DNA of 64,000 nucleotides. Source: Pseudorhodoplanes sp. Lineage in GTDB: Bacteria; Pseudomonadota; Alphaproteobacteria; Rhizobiales; Xanthobacteraceae. The stretch is taken from the NCBI GenBank assembly GCA_019187085.1, contig JABARS010000006.1, positions 258,894 to 322,893 on the forward strand, given 5' to 3'. The notes under the pieces are model-generated. The model ran no database searches. It was given only the letters and a program-made list of their open reading frames with translations, and was not told the DNA's origin. Positions 43,211 to 51,930 of this stretch are shown here, piece after piece; position 1 is the first letter of the stretch, and each line of letters starts with the position of its first letter. The translations under genes were made by a program, and so were the position numbers.

Positions 43211-43426
43211 ATGCTCAAATACGCCGTGATCTTCTTTGCGATATCGCTGGCCGCCGGCGCGTTCGGGCTAACCGCGGTGTCGCAGATCGCGCAGCGCATA
43301 TCGTTCGTCCTGTTCGCGCTGTTCTTTCTCGGCTTCCTCGCTTTGCTCGGCTTCGCCTATTTACTCGGCGAAGCGTTCGAGGCCGGACAACAGGCAGCGG
43401 CCATCGCCGCGACAGCGGCAGGCTGA
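43211..43426 (+). CDS. UPF0391 (DUF1328) small membrane protein
   Basis: The 71-residue protein has two hydrophobic helices (residues 2-20, MLKYAVIFFAISLAAGAFGLT, and 28-50, QRISFVLFALFFLGFLALLGF). This is the standard DUF1328 layout, usually about 55-60 residues; here a 15-residue alanine-rich tail is added. The function is unknown. It lies 80 bases after the amidase, probably as a separate gene. Confidence 0.88.
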   Translation: MLKYAVIFFAISLAAGAFGLTAVSQIAQRISFVLFALFFLGFLALLGFAYLLGEAFEAGQQAAAIAATAAG

Positions 43427-43469
43427 AGCAGAAAGGCCGAAGCGACAAGGCCGGCAAGCCTCTTTTCGC

Positions 43470-45164
43470 TTATGGCTCCGGCGTCCAGGGCAGATCGGCC
43501 AGGATCATGGGATCGCTGACGACGTCGATGACGGCGGGACGATTGGCCTTGAGCGCGCGTTCGAACGCCGGCCGCAGGTCGGACGGCTTCTCGACCCTGA
43601 TACCGAGCGCCCCGAACGATTCCGCGACCGCGGCATAATTCGTCGGCAGATAGACGCAGAGGTCCTCCAGCCGCCCCTCGATGCCCTTGTGCGCGGCCGT
43701 CAGGTTCCGGAGCCCCTGCCCGAGACGGGAATTGTTGTTGACGATGGTGATCGTCGGCAGGTTCCAGCGCAGCGCCGTTTCAAGCTCGGTCAGATGGTAC
43801 ATCATGCCGCCGTCGCCGGTGAAGCAGATCACGGGCCTGTCCGGGCAGGCGCACTTCACGCCGAGCGCGGCCGGGAACGCCCATCCGAGCGAGCCGGCGG
43901 CACGGAAATAACGCTGGCCGGAATGGCGCAGCGGCAGCATGGTGCCGGTCCATTGCGACGCGTAGCCGGTGTCGGCGACGACGATGGCGTCGGCGGGCAG
44001 CCAGTCGCCCAGATCGCGGCAGATCCGCTCCGGGCGGATCGGCACCGCATCCGAATTCAGCCGGGACGCGATTTCGTCGCGCCATTCCTGCACCAGCGTG
44101 CGCAGGCGCGCGCACCATTGCTTGCGTTCGGCAGCCGGCATCATCGACGCGAGCGCGCCCAGCGCAGCGTCGAGATCGGACTGGATGCCGATCGTGCCGC
44201 CGAAATTCCGTCCGAGCTCGGCCGGGTCGGTATCGATCTGGATCGTCGCGACGCCAGGGCGCGGCAACGTGAAATTGTTGGTGACCTGGTCGCCGGCGTC
44301 GCAGCCGACGAACAGGACGAGGTCGGCCTCGGCGACGAGCCTGTTCGCGCAATTGCAGGAATAAGTGCCGACGACGCCGCCGAAGAGCGGGTGGTCGTCC
44401 GTCAGCACCGCCTTGGCGTCGAGCGAGGCCAGCACGGGAATGGAGGTTTTCTCGGCGAAATCCCGGATCGCCTTCTCCGCCTGCGCCATGACGGCGCCGG
44501 CACCGGCGATAAGGACGGGCCGTTGCGCGGCGGAGAGCGCGCGCACGGCGCGCGCCAGTTGCCCGGGATCGGGCTGCGTCCGCTGGGCGGGCACACGGGC
44601 GTATTCAGGCTCGACGGCCGGATCGACGGCAAGCTCGGCAAAGTCGGTCACGCTGCCGGTATTGCCGGCGACGTCGATATGTACGGGACGGACCGGCGGG
44701 GAGACCGCGTCCCGGAACGCCTGCCGCATCGTTCTCGGCAACTGGTCGGGGACATCGACCCGGTACGAGGACTTCACGAACGCCGAGAACATCGGCTCGT
44801 GCGGCAATTCCTGATAGGCGTTGCGATACTGAAACGCCGCGATGTGCCGCCCGGTCATGGCGATGAGCGGGGCCCCGAACAGGCGCGCATCCTGCAATCC
44901 GGCCGCGAGATTGGCGGCCCCGACCGACTGCGCCATGACGACGGTGGCGCGTCCGCTCGCCCGGGCGTAGCCGTCCGCCATGTAGGCGGCGCCCTTTTCC
45001 GAATGGGCAAGAATGCGCCGGATGCCGACGGTGCCGCATTCGGCAAGCGTGCGCCGCAGCACGGCGTCCATGAAGAAGACGTGATCGACGCCATAGGCGC
45101 GAAGCGTTTCGGCGATATAGCGCGCGCCCTTGATCGTGCTGTTCTGAGCCGGCTTAGCTGTCAT
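43470..45164 (-). CDS. Thiamine-diphosphate-dependent enzyme, acetolactate-synthase-like
   Basis: The 564-residue protein has the three ThDP-enzyme domains. The Pyr domain carries the catalytic Glu in RILAHSEKGAAYMADGYARASG near 55. The central domain has RPVLIAGAGAVMAQAEKAI near 215. The PP domain has the metal motif GDGGMMYHLTELETALRWNLPTITIVNNNSRLGQGLRNL near 445. ThDP enzymes of this group decarboxylate 2-oxoacids or do ketol additions; the specific reaction is not known. It ends the minus-strand operon that begins with dctP at 52989, and takes part in the catabolic island by position. ThiC and its riboswitch, elsewhere in the window, supply the cofactor. Confidence 0.9.
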   Translation of the reverse strand: MTAKPAQNSTIKGARYIAETLRAYGVDHVFFMDAVLRRTLAECGTVGIRRILAHSEKGAAYMADGYARASGRATVVMAQSVGAANLAAGLQDARLFGAPLIAMTGRHIAAFQYRNAYQELPHEPMFSAFVKSSYRVDVPDQLPRTMRQAFRDAVSPPVRPVHIDVAGNTGSVTDFAELAVDPAVEPEYARVPAQRTQPDPGQLARAVRALSAAQRPVLIAGAGAVMAQAEKAIRDFAEKTSIPVLASLDAKAVLTDDHPLFGGVVGTYSCNCANRLVAEADLVLFVGCDAGDQVTNNFTLPRPGVATIQIDTDPAELGRNFGGTIGIQSDLDAALGALASMMPAAERKQWCARLRTLVQEWRDEIASRLNSDAVPIRPERICRDLGDWLPADAIVVADTGYASQWTGTMLPLRHSGQRYFRAAGSLGWAFPAALGVKCACPDRPVICFTGDGGMMYHLTELETALRWNLPTITIVNNNSRLGQGLRNLTAAHKGIEGRLEDLCVYLPTNYAAVAESFGALGIRVEKPSDLRPAFERALKANRPAVIDVVSDPMILADLPWTPEP

Positions 45165-45177
45165 CGTTGCAGTTCCC

Positions 45178-46221
45178 TTACTTGATCGCCACGGGCACGA
45201 CCGGCGCGCCGACCGCGCCTTTCACCGGCAGCGACGGCGCCACGAAGAAGAATTCGTAGCGTTTATCGGCATGGCAATCCTCGGCGAGGTCCTTCAGGTA
45301 AAAGATCTCGCCCATGGTCAGGCCCATGTTCGGGATCACCACCCAGTGCCACGGCTGAAAGATTCCGGGACTGTCGTTGGGGCGCACTTCGCAGCCCCAG
45401 GTATCGGTGGCGACGGCGGCGACCTCCTTGCGGTTCAGCCAGTCCGCCGTCTCGAACGAAAGCCCCGGCGCGTCGCCGCCGGCGTAATTGCCCCACGAGC
45501 CGCTTTTCAGGCACGCCTCAAGCTGGCCGGTGCGCACGATGAGAAAATCGCCGCGCCGGACCTCCACTTTCTGCCGCGCGGCGGCCTCATCGAGATCCTC
45601 GGGTGTGACCGGGGTGCCGTCCGCGAGCGCATCGACGCCTTTCACGCGCGGAATGTCGAGCAGCACGCCGCGGCCGGCCGCGCGCGCGCCGGTCTTCTCG
45701 ATCCCGCACTTGCGGGCACCCCAGGAATAGACCTCGCGCGCGTCGTAGCCGTTCCACATGCGGTCCTTGTAAAAGATGTGCGACAACGCATCCCAATGCG
45801 TCGCCGACTGCAACGGCATGATCAGCCAGTCGTCGGCGCTGCGGATTCCGGTTTCGTCGCGCAAGCCGGAATAGGCGTCGGCGCCGTCATGGCGCATCAG
45901 GTGGATGGGATTGACGCGGCCGCGCGCGCCGGTCTGCGGGCCGTCGGCGCCGAGCGGGATGGCCAGCGGAAACGATTTGCCGTTCTTCACGAGCTTGGCC
46001 GCTGCCGCGACGAGCTCCGGCGTCGCGTAATTCAGCGTTCCGATCTCGTCGTCCGGACCCCACTTGCCCCAGTTGCGGCACTTGACGGCCATCGCCTCGA
46101 CATCGGCCAGCGTCAGCGGCGCCTTGCGGTTGCGCAGCGGCGCCGAGATCGCGGCGCTGGGTTTGAAGGGGGCCGGTCCGACCGGCGCGAGCGGGCTTTC
46201 GGAAGCGTTCTGTGCCGCCAT
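45178..46221 (-). CDS. Cyclase family protein (kynurenine-formamidase-like fold)
   Basis: The protein has 347 residues. The metal site of the cyclase/formamidase fold is recognised as SATHWDALSHIFYKDRMWNGYD near 140, a variant of the usual GTHxDxxxH. Supporting stretches are VKCRNWGKWGPDDEIGTLNYATPE near 50 and DTWGCEVRPNDSPGIFQPWHWVVIPNMGLTMGEIFYLKDLAEDC near 270. Family members hydrolyse amides, formamides or lactones with a metal ion. The ThDP gene follows 13 bases downstream, and a triple-RidA gene lies 48 bases upstream. The substrate is unknown. Confidence 0.88.
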   Translation of the reverse strand: MAAQNASESPLAPVGPAPFKPSAAISAPLRNRKAPLTLADVEAMAVKCRNWGKWGPDDEIGTLNYATPELVAAAAKLVKNGKSFPLAIPLGADGPQTGARGRVNPIHLMRHDGADAYSGLRDETGIRSADDWLIMPLQSATHWDALSHIFYKDRMWNGYDAREVYSWGARKCGIEKTGARAAGRGVLLDIPRVKGVDALADGTPVTPEDLDEAAARQKVEVRRGDFLIVRTGQLEACLKSGSWGNYAGGDAPGLSFETADWLNRKEVAAVATDTWGCEVRPNDSPGIFQPWHWVVIPNMGLTMGEIFYLKDLAEDCHADKRYEFFFVAPSLPVKGAVGAPVVPVAIK

Positions 46222-46269
46222 GATGTCCTCCGTACTGCAGATGATGGCCTTAAGACCTCGGCGTCGCCG

Positions 46270-47664
46270 TCAGCGCGGGGCGACGGCGGTCACCTCGATC
46301 TCGAGCAGATTTTCACGAAATGGCGAGGCGCCCAGAATGGGCACGATCGTCGTCGGCGGGAGCCGCCCGCCGAAATGCGATACCGCGATCCGCTCCAGCG
46401 CTGCGAAATCGCCGACATCGACAAGATAGACGGTCTGGTGCGCGACGTCGGCAAACGTGCAGCCGTAGTTTGCAAGACCTTCGGCAATCAGCTCGTAGAC
46501 GCAGTGGCTCTGTGCGACGAGCGGGATTTCGCGGTAGTTGCGTCCGAAATGCAGATGGCGGAGGCCTCCGGAAAGGTCGGCCGCCCGCTCGACCATCCTC
46601 GGTCGGCTCTGGCTGGTGTCGATCGCGACTTCGCCGGCCGCGAACACATACCGGCCCGCGCGCGTGGCGCCGAGATAATACGGACCGACGCCGTGGCTGC
46701 CGATGCCGATCTCCTTCTTGAAGCCCTGCTTTTCAAAGCCGGGGCGCACCGCGATCAGCGAGCATTCGTAATGCGCCGCAGGCGTGCGCAGGTTCGAAAC
46801 AGGCAGGCTGGTGGCGGCCGTGCGCCCCCGATCCAGGCCGAACACATTGCGCCTGACGCGGGTGACCGGCACGTATTGCTGCATCGATATGCGCAGCCAG
46901 TTGTTCTGGTGCAGCACGTTCTCGAACGGGATGCCGGCGGCGGCGAGGATCGCCTTATGATTGCGCCAGAGCATGAGCTGCTCGGCGACCAGCGCCTCCT
47001 CGGCGGCGCTGACATAATATTCGTCGGCGAGGCCGCGTTCCTCCGCCGTCAGCTCGGACAGCAGCGTCGCCGGCCGGCGGGTGGCGGGATCGCAGCCGGC
47101 AATCGTCGAGGTGAACAGGAACGGTCCGGCGAACGTGGCCGTAGGGAACGGCCGATGCAGCGGGACAAGCTCGGGGACGACGAAATGACGAAGTTCGAAG
47201 CCGCTGTCCCTGCTGAGCGCGAGCGCGTCGATCTGGACGTCGATATCGGGATCGACATTCGGCCCGTTGGTCTCGATCACGGTTGCCGACGGCAGGTCGG
47301 CGCCGAGCGCGCGATGCACGACGTCGACCGCCGAGGGAATGTCGCGCCGGTCGCGAAGGAACATCCGCAACGCGACAAGGCGCTTGAATGAAGACCCGGC
47401 GCTCTCGAGCGCGAGGCGCAGGTTCTTGAGCGCCATCAGCGTTTGCGCCCGGATCCGCGCTTCCGGAACGTCGGAAATAACCATGTCGGAGGGAATGATC
47501 GCGACCAGATCGGCATCGAGCTCCTCGATCCGCGTCACGAGCCGGCCGCGTTCGAGATCGTGCGGGGTCTGGCTGCCGACAAAGACGAAGTCTCCGCTCA
47601 CCGCGGCGGGCGGAATGAGCAGGTCGTGGTTACCGGCGCGATGGTTCTGGAACTGGATAGGCAT
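46270..47664 (-). CDS. Protein with three tandem RidA-like domains
   Basis: The protein has 464 residues, about three times the usual RidA length of about 130. Domain 1 spans about 1-150 (DFVFVGSQTPHDLERGR, ARIRAQTLMALKNLRLALESAGSSFKRLVALRMFLRD). Domain 2 spans about 155-310 (PFLFTSTIAGCD, AEQLMLWRNHKAILAAAGIPFENVLHQNNWLRIS). Domain 3 spans about 320-462 (YVFAAGEVAID, YELIAEGLANYGCTFADVAHQTVYLVDV). At the position of the RidA catalytic Arg (PARS-V) the domains read LPSATV, AATSLP and LPPTTIV, so none has the Arg. A paralogue lies at 56226. Its ATG overlaps the decarboxylase-like gene stop (TGATG). Function unknown. Confidence 0.85.
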   Translation of the reverse strand: MPIQFQNHRAGNHDLLIPPAAVSGDFVFVGSQTPHDLERGRLVTRIEELDADLVAIIPSDMVISDVPEARIRAQTLMALKNLRLALESAGSSFKRLVALRMFLRDRRDIPSAVDVVHRALGADLPSATVIETNGPNVDPDIDVQIDALALSRDSGFELRHFVVPELVPLHRPFPTATFAGPFLFTSTIAGCDPATRRPATLLSELTAEERGLADEYYVSAAEEALVAEQLMLWRNHKAILAAAGIPFENVLHQNNWLRISMQQYVPVTRVRRNVFGLDRGRTAATSLPVSNLRTPAAHYECSLIAVRPGFEKQGFKKEIGIGSHGVGPYYLGATRAGRYVFAAGEVAIDTSQSRPRMVERAADLSGGLRHLHFGRNYREIPLVAQSHCVYELIAEGLANYGCTFADVAHQTVYLVDVGDFAALERIAVSHFGGRLPPTTIVPILGASPFRENLLEIEVTAVAPR

Positions 47665-48569
47665 CAGACGATCCCTCGTGATGTTGACCGGTCAATGCGG
47701 CGCGCGTCGCCGCCGGCGGCATTGGGAGCGGCGGCGTTCTCTTCACCGGCGGCCGCGGGCAGAATCGTCTGCTCGCCGAGATCGGTGGCGCCGATCATTC
47801 GCACCGTCCCGGCCGCTATGACGTCGAGCACCGGCAGGTCGGCGAGCAGATTGACGATATGGAATAATGTCGGAAGCTGTTCCCAGTCCGACTTCAGGAA
47901 GCGGACGCTGCCGATTCCGGTCCGGCGGTCGTGCACCGACGCCGCATGATTCACCGGCGTCATCGTCGCGTAGGCCGCGTCGGCCTCGCCCCAATCCTGG
48001 GTCCGCGGAATATATTTGTAGTGCAGCATCGGCAGCGCGGGCGCCGGCGCGGCTGATGCCGGAGCCGGGACCAGATCATCGATGCGCATCTCGAAGAAGC
48101 GATGCCCGAGCCAGCCCGCTTCGTGCACGAGACTGCGCCCGACATACCGCGGCCCGGGAATCTCCGCATAGAGCTTGTTGAAGCCGAGTTCTTCGCGTCC
48201 GCTGATGATGGGATCAGCCAGATTCTCCCAGAGCACAGCCAGGAAGGAACCTGCGACGGCCCCCGACGCGCTCCGATATTCAGCGGCAAACTTGACGCCC
48301 AGCGTGTTGTAACCACGCCCGGCAAGCCACGGCAGCTTGCGCAGACGCTGAACGTCCACCGTCACGGTGGCAGGATTGCGCACGCGAAACCCGGGCGGCA
48401 GCAGGGCCGCGATGCGGGCCGGATCGCTGACGAAGGTGACGCTCGAGACGTCGCGCTCCGCCCCGGACCAGTCGAAACGCCGGCCGTCCGGCGCCTGGCG
48501 CGGTCCGCCCATGGCCCCGAAATGCACGGGCATCCGATAGATGACTGGTCGCGGCGCTACGGGGGCCAT
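47664..48569 (-). CDS. Acetoacetate decarboxylase-like protein
   Basis: The protein has 301 residues from the ATG at 48569; the frame to 48695 adds no family sequence. Acetoacetate decarboxylase fold features include VHFGAMGGPRQAPDGRRFDWSGAERDVSSVTFVSDPARIAALLPPGF near 10-60, the active-site stretch SGREELGFNKLYAEIPGP near 125-142 with a Lys, and a C-terminal beta region. Some members are decarboxylases through Schiff-base Lys; others are aldolase-dehydratases. It overlaps the triple-RidA gene, which argues for joint action. The substrate is unknown. Confidence 0.83.
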   Translation of the reverse strand: MAPVAPRPVIYRMPVHFGAMGGPRQAPDGRRFDWSGAERDVSSVTFVSDPARIAALLPPGFRVRNPATVTVDVQRLRKLPWLAGRGYNTLGVKFAAEYRSASGAVAGSFLAVLWENLADPIISGREELGFNKLYAEIPGPRYVGRSLVHEAGWLGHRFFEMRIDDLVPAPASAAPAPALPMLHYKYIPRTQDWGEADAAYATMTPVNHAASVHDRRTGIGSVRFLKSDWEQLPTLFHIVNLLADLPVLDVIAAGTVRMIGATDLGEQTILPAAAGEENAAAPNAAGGDARRIDRSTSRGIV

Positions 48570-48589
48570 GGTCGATACGAGCTTTCGGA

Positions 48590-48997
48590 TTAGACGCGCG
48601 GCCGGACCGCGATCGCCTCGATCTCGACCAGGAATTCGGGCCTGATCATTTCGGCCTGAACCGTCGAGCTGGCCGGCGGCAGCTCCGGAAAGCACTCCGC
48701 GCGCACCTCGTTCATGGCCTCATAGTCGGCGACCGACTTGAGAAACACCGTGAGCTTGACCACGTCGCGCAGCGACGCCGCGTCCTGCTCAAGCAGCGTC
48801 TGCATCAGCCGGAACACCTGGCGGGTCTGTCCGCGCACGTCGCCGACATGCATCGGCTTGCCGTCGTCGTCGATCGCTGCGATGCCCGACACGAAAATCA
48901 TCCGTGCATCGCCGAGCTCGACACTCACGCCGCGCGAGAACGGCCGGCGGTCGGTTGCGGCGGGATGCGATCCCAGGATGCGGCGATTGACGCTCAT
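48590..48997 (-). CDS. RidA family protein lacking the catalytic arginine
   Basis: The protein has 135 residues from the ATG at 48997 (MSVNRRILGSHPAATD), with GGGAG upstream; TTG at 49006 would add three residues. The RidA (YjgF/YER057c/UK114) fold is clear: ARMIFVSGIAAIDDDGKP near 30, VRGQTRQVFRLMQTLLEQDAASLRDVVKLTVFLKSVADYEAMNEVRAECFPE near 55-105, and VEIEAIAVRPRV at the end. Where RidA has PARS(C)VEV this reads PASSTVQA, so the catalytic Arg is replaced by Ser. It is therefore an Rid subfamily member other than RidA, perhaps not an imine deaminase. Confidence 0.88.
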   Translation of the reverse strand: MSVNRRILGSHPAATDRRPFSRGVSVELGDARMIFVSGIAAIDDDGKPMHVGDVRGQTRQVFRLMQTLLEQDAASLRDVVKLTVFLKSVADYEAMNEVRAECFPELPPASSTVQAEMIRPEFLVEIEAIAVRPRV

Positions 48998-49021
48998 CAC
49001 AAACAACTCCCACAGGACATT

Positions 49022-49906
49022 TCACGGCCGCCCGCCCGGGCTCGCGCCCGGCACGGCCGTCATCGATTGCAGAAGACGTTCGTAGCGCTGCAGCGTCGCG
49101 CGGCTGCCCGCCAGGAACTCGTCGAGAAGGACGCGGTATTCCGGGCCTTCCATGGCGCGAATGTTCTCGCCGAGTTCGGCGCGCGACAGCGGACGCGCGG
49201 CGTGACCGACAAAGTACTGGTCGATGTCGGTGTGCGTTTCGTAGATCTCGCGCAGCACCTCGTATTTGCGGAACACGTCGAGCGTATAGAGACGGTCGCG
49301 GCCGACGATGAAGCGGATCGGCTGCTCAGCAACCGGACTGTGTATGAGGTCCCCCAGGAAGGCGACCTTGCCGGCATTCTGCGAGTCGATGATGAAATAC
49401 ATCTCGTCGCGCGAATGCGCCCGGAACACGTAATGGAAGCGGATGTTGGGATCCTCGACGAAGCCCTTGTCGTAGACCTGCTCGGTCTCGACATAGAACG
49501 GCGTGCCGAGAATGAGGATCCGTCCGTTCTGCGGCGCATGGAGTGGCCCCGATCCGCCCCAGACGCACACCGGATTATGGGGAGAGAACCGCGTGATGTT
49601 CTCGAAGTGATCCTCGTCCCAGTGGGTCTGCAGAATATGCGTGACCTTGGCGAGGTGGTCGCAGCCGATTTTCTTCAGATTGGCCTCGATCGTCGGCCAC
49701 TGCACCGCCATGCCGGTGTCGAGCATCATGTAACGCGGCCCGCTCTCGCTGTCGTATTCGACGACGCCGACGGTGGCGCCGGCCGCCGCCACGCGGCGCA
49801 CGTTTTTCATTTTCGGGAACTGCTCCGCGAAACGCGAGAACTCAGCCGACCCCGGCAGGATTTCCTGGACCGGTCCCCAGCACAGGATGTGAAAACGCGG
49901 CTTCAT
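49022..49906 (-). CDS. MBL-fold metal-dependent hydrolase
   Basis: The protein has 294 residues. A metallo-beta-lactamase fold is visible: RYMMLDTGMAVQWPTIEANL near 58, then THILQTHWDEDHFENITRF near 88. The metal motif reads HWDEDH, in which the second His of HxHxDH is Asp, a divergence. A further site is suggested at AFLGDLIHSP near 183 and VGHAARPLS near 235. It may hydrolyse a lactone, thioester or ester in the catabolic route, or its metal site may be altered. It sits between dctM of the TRAP operon and the RidA gene. Confidence 0.85.
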   Translation of the reverse strand: MKPRFHILCWGPVQEILPGSAEFSRFAEQFPKMKNVRRVAAAGATVGVVEYDSESGPRYMMLDTGMAVQWPTIEANLKKIGCDHLAKVTHILQTHWDEDHFENITRFSPHNPVCVWGGSGPLHAPQNGRILILGTPFYVETEQVYDKGFVEDPNIRFHYVFRAHSRDEMYFIIDSQNAGKVAFLGDLIHSPVAEQPIRFIVGRDRLYTLDVFRKYEVLREIYETHTDIDQYFVGHAARPLSRAELGENIRAMEGPEYRVLLDEFLAGSRATLQRYERLLQSMTAVPGASPGGRP

Positions 49907-49960
49907 GGCTGCTGCTTCTCTTGTTCGATGCGGCGCGCGAACGATCCGGTCATGGCGGCG

Positions 49961-51271
49961 TCAATCCATCGAATGCGGGAGGAACAATATGACTTGCGGA
50001 AACACCATATAGATAATGAGCACGATGACATCCATGAGGATGAACCAGGTCGCGCCGCGAATGACCTCCCGCATCGTCGCGTTCGGCGCGACGGATTTGA
50101 GAATGAAGAGGTTGAGACCGTAGGGCGGCGTGATGAGCGCGACCTGGCAGAGGTGGACGATCAGGACGCCGAACCAGATCGGGTCGTAGCCGAGCTTGAT
50201 GACGAGCGGAAAGATGATGGGCAGCGTGATGAACATCGCCGCCAGCATGTCGAAGAACGTTCCGAGGACCAGATACATCCCCATGATGCCGCACAGGACC
50301 AGGAAGGGCGGCAGATCGAGCTGGGTGATGACGTCGGAGAGCGTGTTCGGAATCCGCGAGGTGGCCAGCACGACGCCGAAGATGTTCGCCGCCGCCATGA
50401 TCAGGAACAGCATGGCGTTGACGCGCATCGTCTCGGTGACCGAGTCGATGAGCTTGCGGTAGTTCATCCGGCGCAGCACGAACCCGAGCAACAGGATGAC
50501 GGACGCGGCGACGCCGGCCGCCTCGGTGGGCGTGAACAGGCCGGTATAGATTCCTCCGACCACGATGACGATCAGGATCAGGATCGGCCAGATGTCGCGG
50601 GTCGACTGCATGCGGTCGGCCATGCTGACGCTCGCGATGGCAGGACCGAGCTCGGGATTGCGCTTGATGCGCAGCGCGATCATCAGCGAATAGCTGGTGG
50701 CCGTGAGAATACCCGGCACGATGCCCGCGATCAGCATCTTGCCGACCGACTGGTTGGTGATGAGCGCGTAAACAACCATGAGCACGCTCGGCGGGATCAT
50801 CTGCGCCAGCGTTCCGCTGGCGGCGACCGTCCCGATCGAAAGCGCGCGGTCATAGCCGTGCTTGAACAGTTCGGGGATCGCGATCCTTCCCATGGTCGCG
50901 GCACCGGCAAGACCGGAGCCGCAAATCGCGCCGAATACGGCACAGCCGACGACCGTCGCATGCGCGAGCCCGCCGGGAATACGCGCAAGCCAGTTCTGGG
51001 CCATGCGGAAAATGTCGGCGCCGAAGCCGCCGTGATAGGCGACATTGCCCATCAGGATGAAGAACGGGATCACCGACAGCGCGTAGACCGACACGCTGCT
51101 GTAGGGCACGAGCGCAATGATGCCGAGCGCAGGCTCAAGCCCGTTGATCGCCCAGAAGCCGAGAAAGCCGACCACCGCAAGCGCGATGGCGACCGGGATC
51201 CCGATGATCAGCAGGACGAAAACGACCGCGATGCAGATCCAGCCGATCGCCCAGGGGGTAAGCTCGATCAT
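49961..51271 (-). CDS. dctM: TRAP transporter large permease DctM
   Basis: The 436-residue membrane subunit of the second TRAP system has the family pattern: MGNVAYHGGFGADIFRMAQNWLARIPGGLAHATVVGCAVFGAICGSGLAGAATMGRIAIPELFKHGYDRALSIGTVAASGTLAQMIPPSVLMVVYALITNQS from residue 72 to 172, then ILGFVLRRMNYRK and VLGTFFDMLAAMFITLPIIFPLVIKLGYDPIWFGVLI near 345. About 12 helices are expected. It overlaps dctQ by four bases (ATGA). The substrate probably belongs to the catabolic island in which it lies. Confidence 0.95.
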   Translation of the reverse strand: MIELTPWAIGWICIAVVFVLLIIGIPVAIALAVVGFLGFWAINGLEPALGIIALVPYSSVSVYALSVIPFFILMGNVAYHGGFGADIFRMAQNWLARIPGGLAHATVVGCAVFGAICGSGLAGAATMGRIAIPELFKHGYDRALSIGTVAASGTLAQMIPPSVLMVVYALITNQSVGKMLIAGIVPGILTATSYSLMIALRIKRNPELGPAIASVSMADRMQSTRDIWPILILIVIVVGGIYTGLFTPTEAAGVAASVILLLGFVLRRMNYRKLIDSVTETMRVNAMLFLIMAAANIFGVVLATSRIPNTLSDVITQLDLPPFLVLCGIMGMYLVLGTFFDMLAAMFITLPIIFPLVIKLGYDPIWFGVLIVHLCQVALITPPYGLNLFILKSVAPNATMREVIRGATWFILMDVIVLIIYMVFPQVILFLPHSMD

Positions 51272-51786
51272 CGGCTTTCTCCCCTCAGCCGTTTGACCAT
51301 GTCAAACAACAGACGCAGCCCGAGCAGCAGGAAGCCGAGCGGCACGGCGGCGACCGCGGGCCATGTCGGCCACGGGATCAGGCCGCTCATGGTATCGCCG
51401 GTCTCCCAGGCGACGAGCGCGTTTTGCCCCGCCCGCCAGAACACGAGCGCGCAAAACGTGGCGCCGGCAGCCTCGCCGATGGTGAGGAGCGCTTTCTGCA
51501 GACCAGGCCACGTGTCGCGGTCGAGAAGCTCAATGCGGACGTGATCGCCCTTCTGCTGCGCATAGGCAATGCCGAAATAGACGATGATCACAAGCCCGAG
51601 CTGCATCAGCTCGTAGAGACCGGGTATCGAATAGTTGAGAAAATACCGGGCGATCACATCGACAAGCACGGCAGCGGCGAGCAGAACCATGATCACGCCG
51701 CCGACCGCGTTCAGCGCCATCTCGACCCAGGCAAGACCGCGGTCGAGGCCGTTGAGAGCATTGCGGGATGACTTTGCGACCGTCAT
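51268..51786 (-). CDS. dctQ: TRAP transporter small permease DctQ
   Basis: The 172-residue protein from the ATG at 51786 has four predicted helices, at about 20-45, 52-72, 90-112 and 130-155. The family-typical stretch LAAAVLVDVIARYFLNYSIPGLYELMQLGLVIIVYFGIAYAQQKGDHVRIELLDRD is clear near 36-90. A TTG three codons earlier (51795) is an alternative start. It lies between dctP and dctM; the dctM start overlaps its last bases. Confidence 0.93.
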   Translation of the reverse strand: MTVAKSSRNALNGLDRGLAWVEMALNAVGGVIMVLLAAAVLVDVIARYFLNYSIPGLYELMQLGLVIIVYFGIAYAQQKGDHVRIELLDRDTWPGLQKALLTIGEAAGATFCALVFWRAGQNALVAWETGDTMSGLIPWPTWPAVAAVPLGFLLLGLRLLFDMVKRLRGESR

Positions 51787-51930
51787 GAGATCCAACCGTG
51801 CCCGGCACGCCGTCGCGCGCGGGATCGCCGCAATCGCCGGCCTTCATCTATGGCGGGGAAACCGGTCCGGAATTTCTTCACGATCTTCCGGACCGGAACC
51901 ATGCAACGCGCGAGGCGGCTTCGCCCCGGA

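Noticed and set aside
48848..51544. An 898-codon open frame on the plus strand
   Set aside because: It lies opposite the RidA, MBL and TRAP genes and reads as Arg/Asp/His-rich nonsense. It is a shadow of the real minus-strand genes.
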